From contig NZ_JAPEPW010000001.1 of assembly GCF_026339955.1 (NCBI RefSeq), forward strand, positions 3,126,501 to 3,190,500: 64,000 nucleotides of DNA. The letters are read 5' to 3'. Positions 25,665 to 32,640 of this stretch are shown here, one piece after another (position 1 is the first letter of the stretch; every line of letters begins with the position of its first letter). The notes under the pieces are model-generated. The model ran no database searches. It was not told where the DNA came from and was given only the letters and a program-made list of their open reading frames with translations. The position numbers were made by a program, and so were the translations under genes. The DNA is from Streptomyces sp. NBC_01549. Lineage in GTDB: Bacteria; Actinomycetota; Actinomycetes; Streptomycetales; Streptomycetaceae.

Positions 25665-26054
25665 GAGTAAGCGACCCGGACCCGTCATGGGTGAGCTACT
25701 TCGATGAGCCGAAGCTCATCGTGGACACGGGCATCGCCCACGGCCGACTGGGCGAAGCAGCGACTGCCGAACCCTTGATCGCGGACGCTTTGCGGCAGGA
25801 AGACCGCACCAACCAACGTGGTCGTGCGTTTCACGCGTTCTGGCTGGCTCGTACGCAGTCGGACCGGGGCAAGCTTGATCAGGCGTGCGACACCGCCACG
25901 CAGGCTCTGGTGCCCGCGTCGGCGGTGGCGTCCGAGCGAGTGTCGGGAGTTCTACGACCAGTTGGCCCCGCACAGGCAAGAGCCCGTAGCCCTGGCCTTC
26001 GAGGCGCGGCTACGGGAGCTCCTCCCACCGGTCAGCGGATCGCTTCGTCCATGA
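25665..26054 (+). pseudogene. TPR-type transcriptional regulator remnant with frameshift
   Basis: C-terminal part of a Streptomyces HTH/TPR regulator. From about 25670 the frame reads DPDPSWVSYFDEPKLIVD..., a typical segment of these proteins, through helical repeats to VASER near 25940. The expected continuation, REFYDQLAPHRQEP to the stop at 26052-26054, is in another frame, so a small indel lies at about 25931-25943. The DNA-binding N-terminus is absent. No function is expected. Confidence 0.75.
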
Positions 26055-26436
26055 GCAGGTACAGGAGACCGACGAGGGATCCACTGCTCACGATCTCGCG
26101 GCGGTCGATCATGCCCCGCACCTCGCTGAGGGGGATCCACTCGATGCGGTCGGACTCGTTCTTCTCCGTGGGCGGTCCGGCGTAGGTCGCGCCATCGGCG
26201 CGGAAGACGTGGTGTTGGGAGTCCGTGATCCCGTTGGCCGGCTTGGCGTAGATCAGGGGCTTGATGGGGCCAGGGCGCGGCGTGATTGTGCTCGGCATCC
26301 TGCTGCGTCGATGGCCCGGTTGATCCGTCGGCATCCGCCGGTAGGGCGAACTCCACGCCATCGCAACTCCTGTGACCTCGAAGGTACTACTTCCATTGAT
26401 ATAGGTATTTCCTGCAGTTAAGTGACGACGTGTCAC
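26032..26436 (-). pseudogene. NUDIX hydrolase remnant without NUDIX box
   Basis: The C-terminal 75 residues match an ADP-ribose-pyrophosphatase-like NUDIX protein: RPGPIKPLIYAKPANGITD, HHVFRADGA, NESDRIEWIPL and LVGLLYLLMDE. The catalytic NUDIX box (GX5EX7REUXEEXGU) is absent: between an unrelated N-terminus (MAWSSPYRRMPTDQ) and the RPGP motif only about a dozen residues remain. The gene is internally deleted and should be catalytically dead. It overlaps the end of the regulator remnant. Confidence 0.72.
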
Positions 26437-26547
26437 GATTCTGTGAGATCTCGTCGCGAGTACAGGGGCCTGTGGCCTGACCAGAGCTCACCTCAGCTGC
26501 CAGGAAGCCTGGCGATGAGGTCAACGGTGACAAGGAAGGACTCGTCC

Positions 26548-27195
26548 ATGGCAGTGGATGCCATCCCCTCCGCTCCTCCGGGCAGGCGGCGAACATGGAG
26601 GTTCAGAGCGACTATCGTCATGCTGCCCACGGCCGCGCTGCTACTGACGATGACTTTGATCTCGAACCTTGCGCGCGCAGCTGAGGCCCCCGTGGGATTG
26701 GGGACCGCCATGAGTTACGCGGTCCTGGCCGGTACAACGGTCACCAATGTGGTCGTCCCCCCAGTCCCCCCCACGGTCGTCAACGGCGACCTGGGAGTCA
26801 GCCCCGGGAACTCGGTGACGGGCTTTCCGCCCGGAATCGTCAACGGAGTGCAGCACGTCGCCGATGCCGCCGCCGCTCAGGCTCAGTCCGACCTGGCCAT
26901 CGCCTACAACGACGCGGCCAGCAGGGCAACCAACACCAACCTGACTTCCCCGGGCAACATCGGAGGACTCACGCTGGTTCCCGGCGTCTACAACGCTTCG
27001 TCGTCGCTGAATCTCACCGGGACTGTCACTCTCGATGCCAAGGGTGACCCGAACGCCGTCTTCATCTTCAAGATCGCCTCCACTCTGATCACGGCCCCGG
27101 CGAGCAACGTCCTGCTCGTCAATGGAGCGCAGGCCTGCAACGTGTTCTGGCAGGTGGGGAGCTCCGCCACCATCGACACCAATTCCTTCTTCAAG
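26548..27195 (+). pseudogene. Ice-binding-like (DUF3494) protein, 5' part, split by IS
   Basis: First 216 codons of a secreted protein interrupted by an IS1634-type element. ATG 26548 follows AAGGAAGGA with seven bases between. A basic N-terminus (GRRRTWRFRA) leads to a hydrophobic signal segment (about 22-42) and a probable cleavage after ARA. The DUF3494 ice-binding-like beta-solenoid then runs from LGTAMSYAVLAG to IDTNSFFK. After codon AAG at 27193-27195 the IS end adds PEFHS and a stop (27211-27213). Joined to 29177-29908 the frame is restored exactly, giving 459 residues with a collagen-like tail. Confidence 0.9.
27191..27195. repeat. Target-site duplication TCAAG, left copy
   Basis: TCAAG at 27191-27195 is repeated at 29172-29176, directly flanking the IS ends. 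Removing the IS and one copy restores the host reading frame. Confidence 0.9.
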
Positions 27196-29171
27196 CCTGA
27201 GTTCCACAGTTAGCGGTGTCGACTAGGGAACGAAAACGTGGGTTGACCTGCGGAAACGCCTGTGAGCACGCCGAGATGGCGTGTCACTAGGCGGGGGGAT
27301 AGTGCCTGGTCAGCGGCCTGCGGTCAGATCGATGATCTTCTTGGGCGGGGTGACGTTCAGGGCGGTGAAGATGTCGCGCTGGGGCTTGGTGAGGTCGGTG
27401 GACTGGCGGAAGGTGCCGGCCGGGCCGGTGTAGGTGACCGCGTGCAGGCGCTGGAGTTCGGCGCGCAGGCGGTTCCAGGTCTGGCCGGTGGAGGTCTCGG
27501 CGACGCGGATCAGCAGCAGGGCGAGCCAGCAGAGCAGGACGTGGGCGCGGATGCGGTCCTCGCGGCGGTGGTAAACGGGGCGGAGATCGAGAATTTGCTT
27601 CATGTCGCGCCAGCCGCGCTCGACTTCCAGGAGCTGTTTGTAACCCAGGGCGATGTCCTCGGCCGACAGCTTCGGATCCGAGGAGCGCAGGAGGTACTTC
27701 CCGTCGAGGTTGGCCTCGGCGGCGATCTTCTTCTTGTCCACCCGCAGCAGCCCGCTCGGGGTGGTGCGCAAGAACCGTTTCAGACCGGGCTTGGTGGACA
27801 ACACCCCAGCCAGCTTGTCGCGTTCGGGCCTGGGCAGCTTGTCCGTGGCCTCGATCGCCTCGGTGAGCTGGGTGACCATCCGCTGACGGATCGCGGCGTC
27901 GCGGGTGGCCTGGTCGGGGTTGAAGCAGATCACGAACCGGTCGTCGGTTCCGATGTTGACCTCCTTGACCTGGAGGTTGTCGCGCACGGACGCATAGCGG
28001 CCCTGCCGCGAGAGGGCGGCGCGTACTTCGGGTGATCCGGTGCGGAGTTTCTCGCCGATGATGTAGCCGCCGCCTCCGCGCATCAGCGCCCGGCGGTTGG
28101 CGGCGGAGGTGAAGCCGCGGTCGGCGACCCACACGATCTTCGACAGCGTCCACTCGCGCAGGTCGTCGCGGACCTGCCGGATCAGGGCCTGGTCACCGGT
28201 GTTGCCGGGCCAGGACCACACCCGCACCGGGATCCCGTCGCGGGTGACGGCCATGCCGATGACGACCTGGGGCAGATCGTCGCGGGAGTCCTTGGACTTG
28301 CCGTGGGTGCGGAACCCGTCGTGTCGCACCGCGTCTTCGGCCGGCGCGTCGGCGGCCAGGCGCTCGCCGTGTTCGTCGCGGGCGACAGGTTCGTCGGCGT
28401 CCTCGGTCTCGAAGTACGTGGAGCTGGTGTCGAAGAACAGCAGGTCCACCTCCAGGTTGAGCAGGTCGGTGACCTGGAAGTACGTCTCCTTGGCCAGGGC
28501 CGGCTCGATGGTCAGCAGGTAATCCATGGCTCGGTAGCAGGCTTCGTCACTGATCGCCTCCAGGCCGTCTATGTGGACGTCGTCGGCGATCCACTCGGTC
28601 GCGGCGAGCTTGCTGGAGGCGGCCAGGGCCCGGTTGGCGACCAGCGCGAACAGCACCCGTTCGACGCGCGGATCCAGCCGCCGCCCGGCCAGTTGGCGGT
28701 GCACGACACCGTCGAGGCCGAGCCGGTGCCAGAGTCCGTCCAGCGCGTGCACCCCGCCGCACGGCCTGGAACTGATCAGTGACAGGTCTCCCGAGCCGGT
28801 CGCGGCCAGCGCGGACGCGGGGTCCAGCAGCTTCGAGAGCGCGCCGACCAGTCGGCGCACCGCCTCGCGGTCGAGCTCGTCCTCCCGGCCGAAGGAGTGC
28901 AGCACCTTCGTACGCGAACGCCCCACGGCCGGGTCCCACTCGTTGTGGGCCAGCTGCAGATACCGGACCGTCTGCCCGTCCTTGTTCCGCCGGGACGTCG
29001 TCTTCACATACATGCCGCTAGACGATACGCACATCATTCCATGTCACAGGCATGGGGGTGACAACATCGTGCCACTAGGCGTTTTCGGCCTTTCGCGCTA
29101 GGTGCAACCGCCTGACCTGCACCGATGCCCTGCCACACCCCCGAGAACCCCGCTCAACTGTGGAACGCAGG
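27196..29171. mobile_element. IS1634-family insertion sequence, 1976 bp
   Basis: Complete insertion sequence. Left end CCTGAGTTCCACAGTT (27196-27211) and the reverse complement of the right end, CCTGCGTTCCACAGTT (29156-29171), match at 15 of 16 bases, and similarity continues as AGCGG beyond. A 5-bp target duplication (TCAAG) flanks it. One transposase gene lies inside on the minus strand. The element interrupts the collagen-like ice-binding gene. The intact transposase and ends suggest recent arrival. Confidence 0.93.
27310..29013 (-). CDS. IS1634-family DDE transposase
   Basis: Transposase of 567 residues, apparently intact. It starts MYVKTTSRRNKDGQT, typical of the IS1634 group. DDE motifs are visible: FFDTSSTYFE (first Asp), WVADRGFTSAANRR (second Asp) and a C-terminal EVERGWRDMKQILDLRPVYHR region with the Glu, inserted in the long YREK-like segment of the IS4 superfamily. 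ATG 29011-29013 is used; the frame opens eight codons earlier without better ribosome site. It lies alone in the IS. Confidence 0.92.
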   Translation of the reverse strand: MYVKTTSRRNKDGQTVRYLQLAHNEWDPAVGRSRTKVLHSFGREDELDREAVRRLVGALSKLLDPASALAATGSGDLSLISSRPCGGVHALDGLWHRLGLDGVVHRQLAGRRLDPRVERVLFALVANRALAASSKLAATEWIADDVHIDGLEAISDEACYRAMDYLLTIEPALAKETYFQVTDLLNLEVDLLFFDTSSTYFETEDADEPVARDEHGERLAADAPAEDAVRHDGFRTHGKSKDSRDDLPQVVIGMAVTRDGIPVRVWSWPGNTGDQALIRQVRDDLREWTLSKIVWVADRGFTSAANRRALMRGGGGYIIGEKLRTGSPEVRAALSRQGRYASVRDNLQVKEVNIGTDDRFVICFNPDQATRDAAIRQRMVTQLTEAIEATDKLPRPERDKLAGVLSTKPGLKRFLRTTPSGLLRVDKKKIAAEANLDGKYLLRSSDPKLSAEDIALGYKQLLEVERGWRDMKQILDLRPVYHRREDRIRAHVLLCWLALLLIRVAETSTGQTWNRLRAELQRLHAVTYTGPAGTFRQSTDLTKPQRDIFTALNVTPPKKIIDLTAGR

Positions 29172-29176
29172 TCAAG
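29172..29176. repeat. Target-site duplication TCAAG, right copy
   Basis: Right copy of the 5-bp target duplication made by the IS. The interrupted gene resumes in frame at GGC 29177-29179. Confidence 0.9.
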
Positions 29177-29908
29177 GGCAATATTCTGGCCCTGACGTCC
29201 ATCACGGTGAACACCAACGCGGCGATCGAGGGCCGGGCGCTGGCACGTAATGGTGCGGTCACGCTGGACCACAACGTCATCACGAGGGCGGTTTGTATGA
29301 CAGGCCCGGCCGGGCCTGCTGGTCCGACCGGATCCACTGGGCCCTCTGGGCCTGCTGGTCCGACCGGATCCACTGGGCCCTCTGGGCCTGCTGGTCCGAC
29401 CGGATCCACTGGGCCCTCTGGGCCTGCTGGTCCGACCGGATCCACTGGGCCCTCTGGGCCTGCTGGTCCGACCGGATCCACTGGGCCCTCTGGGCCTGCT
29501 GGTCCGACCGGATCCACCGGCCCCTCTGGGCCTGCCGGACCGACCGGATCCACCGGCCCCTCTGGGCCTGCCGGACCGACCGGATCCACCGGCCCCTCTG
29601 GGCCTGCCGGACCGACCGGACCCGCCGGCCCCTCTGGGCCTGCCGGACCGACCGGACCCGCCGGCCCCTCTGGGCCTCCCGGACCGAAGGGAGACAAGGG
29701 TCCGAAGGGGGATAAGGGAGACAGGGGACCGTGGGGACACAAGGGGGACAAGGGTCCGAAGGGTGATAAGGGAGACAGGGGACCGTGGGGGCACAAGGGG
29801 GACAAGGGTCCGAAGGGGGATAAGGGAGACAGGGGACCGAAGGGGCATAAGGACGACAAGGGATCGAAGGGTAACGGCCACAAGGGCCGCAGTCACCAGG
29901 CTCGATAA
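29177..29908 (+). pseudogene. Ice-binding-like protein, 3' part with collagen-like Gly-X-Y tail
   Basis: Last 243 codons of the gene split by the IS; there is no start of its own. It opens with the end of the DUF3494 domain ([32 protein letters not shown]), then a long Gly-X-Y tract. The first section repeats [12 protein letters not shown] (ten 36-bp units, 29321-29680). A second section is charged, with units of [18 protein letters not shown], and ends [10 protein letters not shown]. The triplet pattern is nearly unbroken until [10 protein letters not shown]. Charged KGD/KGE-type triplets stabilise bacterial collagen helices. There is no sortase motif or membrane anchor, so the intact ancestor was probably released or bound noncovalently. 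Confidence 0.88.
29321..29680. repeat. 36-bp tandem repeat, 10 units (collagen-like region)
   Basis: Ten contiguous 36-bp units, the first five nearly identical (GGTCCGACCGGATCCACTGG at the start of each) and the later ones drifting toward GGACCGACCGGACCC. They encode the 12-residue unit [13 protein letters not shown] 54-bp, 18-residue charged repeat follows to about 29860. Confidence 0.93.
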
Positions 29909-30031
29909 CAGCCGCTCGTTCTCATGGCTGTATTGCAACGTCGGCGGCTTCTGAGAAGCGAAGTCTCACGTTCATGAGGAAACTGCGCCCCTGGATACAA
30001 GGCGGATTCAAGGGATCGTCGCAACACGTGA

Positions 30032-30262
30032 TCATTGACGTGTGGTGGCGAGCGGTTTATGCAGACGCTCGGCTGGGGTTTCCCAGCCGAGCGTCTCGCG
30101 TGGGCAGTTGTCGAGTTCGGCTGCGACGGCGTCCAGGTGCTCGCGGTCGTGCACCGAAAGGTCGTTGCCCTTAGGGAAGTGCTGCCGCAGCAGTCCGTTG
30201 GTGTTTTCGTTCGAGCCGCGCTGCCAGGCACTGGCCGGGTCGCAGAAGTAGACCGGTCGCTG
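30032..30262 (-). pseudogene. IS30-family transposase C-terminal remnant
   Basis: Reading the minus strand from about 30262, a start-less frame gives PVYFCDPASAWQRGSNEN, then NGLLRQHFPKGNDLSVHD and RETLGWETPAERL, ending at the stop 30032-30034. This is the conserved C-terminus of IS30 transposases, including the Glu of the DDE triad in GSNEN. Everything upstream is missing. It lies between the collagen-like gene and tRNA-Ser. Confidence 0.82.
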
Positions 30263-30502
30263 GGTCCTCTCTGCGCTCCTGCTCCACGGAGTCCGCGGGA
30301 GAGCGCGGGCACAGGGCCCAGCGGGGCCTTTCTTTCTGGGGATGCCGACAAGGCCAGCACAGCCCTAGGCTCACCCGCGTCGGCTTGTGGCCGCGGACCG
30401 GGTGCTGATGATCGGCGCAGTGGGCATGGGGTGCGGAACAGAGCCAGTGGACCCCGTGTGGGCCACGGCCGCTGCGAAACGTCTGGAGCCGGTAGGCTGT
30501 AC

Positions 30503-30530
30503 CCGCTCCGTCCCAGGTGGGACGGAGCGG
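30503..30530 (+). promoter_or_regulatory. Perfect hairpin abutting the tRNA-Ser 5' end
   Basis: Arms CCGCTCCGTCCCA (30503-30515) and TGGGACGGAGCGG (30518-30530) are perfectly complementary with a two-base loop. The stem ends two bases before the tRNA starts. It may be a precursor leader structure or a terminator for upstream transcription; a possible -10 TAGGCT lies at 30493-30498. Confidence 0.5.
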
Positions 30531-30531
30531 A

Positions 30532-30618
30532 GGTGGGTTGCCCGAGCGGCCTAAGGGAACGGTCTTGAAAACCGTCGTGGCAGCGATGTCACCGTGGGTT
30601 CAAATCCCACACCCACCG
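30532..30618 (+). tRNA. tRNA-Ser (anticodon TGA)
   Basis: Complete cloverleaf with the long variable arm of tRNA-Ser. Acceptor GGTGGGT pairs with ACCCACC (30611-30617), discriminator G 30618; anticodon stem ACGGT/ACCGT encloses CTTGAAA with anticodon TGA at 30566-30568; T arm GTGGG-TTCAAAT-CCCAC. CCA is not encoded. It reads UCA codons. A terminator hairpin follows. Confidence 0.96.
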
Positions 30619-30626
30619 CGTAGATT

Positions 30627-30663
30627 GACGGCCCCTGACCAGGCAATTCGGTCAGGGGCCGTC
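30627..30663 (+). terminator. Terminator hairpin after tRNA-Ser(UGA)
   Basis: GACGGCCCCTGACC (30627-30640) pairs perfectly with GGTCAGGGGCCGTC (30650-30663), nine-base loop, nine bases after the tRNA. Confidence 0.85.
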
Positions 30664-30849
30664 GTGTTGCGTGGTGCGTCGCGGGTGTCCGCTGTTCTTC
30701 GAGGTCTCCCGCCCAATCGGGCACGGCGGGGGCACAACGGGGGCACGGCTGCTGGATGCCGGGTCGGGCCTTGTGACCGAACTTCTGGGCTCTCGGATTT
30801 TGAGGGAAGCGAAAAGGAAGGGAGCATTCCGATCTCGAGTATTTCTCGG

Positions 30850-31740
30850 TCACTGTCCGGGGTGGGGTAACGCCATCCGGGACGCCGAGGCGATCGTCGC
30901 GCGGGCCTCGCGTTCGGTGAGGCCGGTGCGGAGGGCGGCCTCGACGAGTGCGGTGGTCAGTTCCGGGCCGATGCCGTTCTCGTAGGCGCGGCAGGCGGCC
31001 CAGAAGAGGCGGGTGTTGCGCTGGCCCTCGTGGGCGGCCAGCACGAACTGGACCAGCCCCTGCCCGTGTTGGCCGGTTGCGGGGGGCGCGTGGTGGTGTG
31101 CCCGGGGCGGGGGCGGGGGCGTGAGCAGGCGCAGGAGTTCGCGGGGACAGGGCGCGGGCGCCAACAGGGCGGTGCCAGGGGCCGTTCCGTACACGCCGTG
31201 CTCGGTGCGGGAGCCGGGGCCGACCAGGTAGCCGCCGGCGCCGCGGATGTCGATACCCGGGGCCAGTCGGCTCGCCGAGTTGGGGACGACCACGTCGGGC
31301 GGTCCGGTCAGCCAGAGGTGGCGGCCGCCGCTCGGGGTCAGCACGACCACCGTCTCCGGGATCGTGAACAGGTGGCGCAGAGCCAGTTCGCGCAGGGCGG
31401 CCGAGGAGTCCGTACCGGATTTGGTGTCGAGGTCGATGCCGATGAGGTGGTGCGGGTCGAGGCCGCAGGCGATGCCGTAGCCGGTGGCCCAGGGCGCGGC
31501 GGCGAAGAGCGCGCGGATGCGGCGGGGGTCGGTGGAGGCGTCGTACACGCCGTGTCCGCAGCGACCGCATTCGCCGTGACAGGGAGGGGTCGTCGGGTCG
31601 GGATCGGGGTCGTCGCGGTGGGGGGAGCGCAGGGCCGGGAGCTTCGTGCGGGACAACGGGATCACCGCGAGGCCGCGCTCAGCGGCGGACAAGGCATGGG
31701 CCAAGGCCAGGGTCGTGGCCTGCCGGTCGATGGTGGCCAT
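30850..31740 (-). CDS. Bifunctional DNA primase/polymerase (Prim-Pol, AEP superfamily)
   Basis: Cytosolic protein of 296 residues with an N-terminal archaeo-eukaryotic primase domain. Catalytic features are present: GIDLDTKSG with the Asp-x-Asp metal site near residue 112, GGRHLWLTG with the His, and DIRGAGGYLVGPGS. A Cys cluster (CHGECGRCGHG) precedes them. There is no helicase domain. The C-terminal helical part (LVQFVLAAHEGQRNTRLFWAAC...) resembles the small domain of plasmid and AICE replication proteins. ATG 31738-31740. A LexA-box-like sequence overlaps its leader, suggesting DNA-damage control. It sits beside tRNA-Ser and may descend from an integrated element. Confidence 0.82.
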   Translation of the reverse strand: MATIDRQATTLALAHALSAAERGLAVIPLSRTKLPALRSPHRDDPDPDPTTPPCHGECGRCGHGVYDASTDPRRIRALFAAAPWATGYGIACGLDPHHLIGIDLDTKSGTDSSAALRELALRHLFTIPETVVVLTPSGGRHLWLTGPPDVVVPNSASRLAPGIDIRGAGGYLVGPGSRTEHGVYGTAPGTALLAPAPCPRELLRLLTPPPPPRAHHHAPPATGQHGQGLVQFVLAAHEGQRNTRLFWAACRAYENGIGPELTTALVEAALRTGLTEREARATIASASRMALPHPGQ

Positions 31741-32111
31741 GCATCCATGTTCGTACGAGTGTTCGAAAAAGGGAAGGGCCCGCCGGGCGCGGGGGCGCCG
31801 GAAGGGGATTCGGCAGGGACTGGGAAGAAAAGTGACGGAACGGTTCCTCTCTTGGGGCGTCCGGTGGTGTCCGGGGGCGAACTGTCCGATCCGGCGTGAT
31901 CTGGGGTTTCTTGTCATGAAGAGGGTTTATCGACATGTACTCACGCTTGAGGGCGAATCACGGCTTCCGGGGTGGTTCGCCGGGGATCCGGTGGGCAACT
32001 CTGGACTCGCGACGTCGTGATCAGCGCCGGGGTGGTCGGCCAACCACCTTGGAACGAGCAGTACTTCCCGGTTCGCGCCGGTCCGTACATCCGGTTCTTG
32101 GAGGAATTCAC
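31741..32111. other. Divergent intergenic region, Prim-Pol / small secreted protein
   Basis: A 371-bp region with promoters for two divergent genes. Apart from the LexA-box-like palindrome at 31751-31766 and the ribosome site GGAGG at 32099-32104, I see no gene: the frames crossing it lack starts and family matches. Confidence 0.5.
31751..31766 (-). promoter_or_regulatory. LexA (SOS) box-like palindrome
   Basis: On the minus strand TCGAACACTCGTACGA matches the actinobacterial LexA pattern TCGAAC-N4-GTTCGA except for one base (GTACGA). It lies 10 bp upstream of the Prim-Pol start, where bound LexA would block expression. Confidence 0.5.
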
Positions 32112-32417
32112 ATGGCAAGCATCCGCACCGCCCGTGTTCTCGCCGCCGTCTCGGCCCTGCCCCTCGCTGCCGCCCTCTTCACGGGTGTCGCCGCGGCGGA
32201 CAACGGCGCGTTCGCGGACGACGGATCGAACGCGGGCGTGGCAACCGTCAGCGGCAGCGGGGTCGGACACGACAACAAGGGCAACTCCTCGACCACGCAG
32301 CAGCAAGCGGTCGGCTCCGGGGCCTCGAACCAGAGCAACACGGCTCAGGTCAAGAACTCCGCGTTCACGGCCATCGATCAGTCGCACACCGTCATTAACT
32401 TCACCAACCTCTGGTGA
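32112..32417 (+). CDS. Small secreted Asn/Gln/Ser-rich protein
   Basis: Exported protein of 101 residues. A signal peptide (MASIRTARVLAAVSALPLAAALFTGVAAA) is followed by about 70 residues rich in Asn, Ser, Gly, Gln and Thr (SGSGVGHDNKGNSSTTQQQ, GASNQSNTAQVKN) ending in the conserved-looking VINFTNLW. No Cys. GGAGG lies seven bases before the ATG. This type of small secreted protein is common in Streptomyces and has no known function to me; the repetitive polar core resembles bacterial surface-fibre proteins but lacks a clear repeat. It is followed by a UUCG-capped terminator. Confidence 0.8.
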   Translation: MASIRTARVLAAVSALPLAAALFTGVAAADNGAFADDGSNAGVATVSGSGVGHDNKGNSSTTQQQAVGSGASNQSNTAQVKNSAFTAIDQSHTVINFTNLW

Positions 32418-32498
32418 ACCGGGGCTGGTTCGCCCGACCTCGACGGGCTCACCGGCCTTGAAGCACCGTGTGGGGTGCTCTGTGGGGTAGTTACGCGT

Positions 32499-32530
32499 CT
32501 GTGCGACGGTACTTCGGTGCCGTCGCGCAG
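32499..32530 (+). terminator. Terminator hairpin with C(UUCG)G tetraloop
   Basis: A 14-bp stem (32499-32512 with 32517-32530; two G-U pairs) closed by C-TTCG-G, the exceptionally stable UUCG tetraloop, 82 bp after the secreted-protein gene. Confidence 0.8.
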
Positions 32531-32586
32531 GCGTTTTCGCGTGTCCGGCCCCGACGGGCCCGTCGTGACCTTGACAGCTCCCGATA

Positions 32587-32603
32587 TCTGACGGACAGTC
32601 AGA
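32587..32603 (+). promoter_or_regulatory. Palindrome TCTGAC-N5-GTCAGA upstream of the steroid-type operon
   Basis: Perfect 6-bp arms (32587-32592 and 32598-32603) 38 bp before the first gene of the ChsE2-ChsH2-ChsE1-ChsH1-Ltp2 operon. Form and position suit a TetR-type operator. It does not match the KstR or KstR2 consensus known from mycobacteria, and no regulator gene is adjacent. Confidence 0.5.
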
Positions 32604-32640
32604 AAACCTTGTTCGTACGAGGTCCGGGAGGGCCGCCGCC

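Noticed and set aside
29321..29680. 36-bp repeats considered as a CRISPR array
   Set aside because: Units are contiguous without spacers, keep a Gly-X-Y reading frame and no cas genes are present.
29098..29883. Minus-strand 261-codon frame rich in GP(A/E)GPVGP opposite the collagen-like gene
   Set aside because: Antisense of a Gly-Pro codon repeat also reads as Gly/Pro; it has no ribosome site or signal peptide and the plus-strand frame continues the DUF3494 domain.
30551..31570. Minus-strand 339-codon frame ending in VGVGFEPTVTSLPRR
   Set aside because: That ending is the well-known artefact of translating tRNA-Ser antisense; the rest is a shadow of the Prim-Pol gene.
32587..32603. Site tested as a KstR or KstR2 operator
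   Set aside because: Neither the AACnnGTT-type KstR core nor the CAAG/CTTG KstR2 core is present, so only a generic operator is reported.
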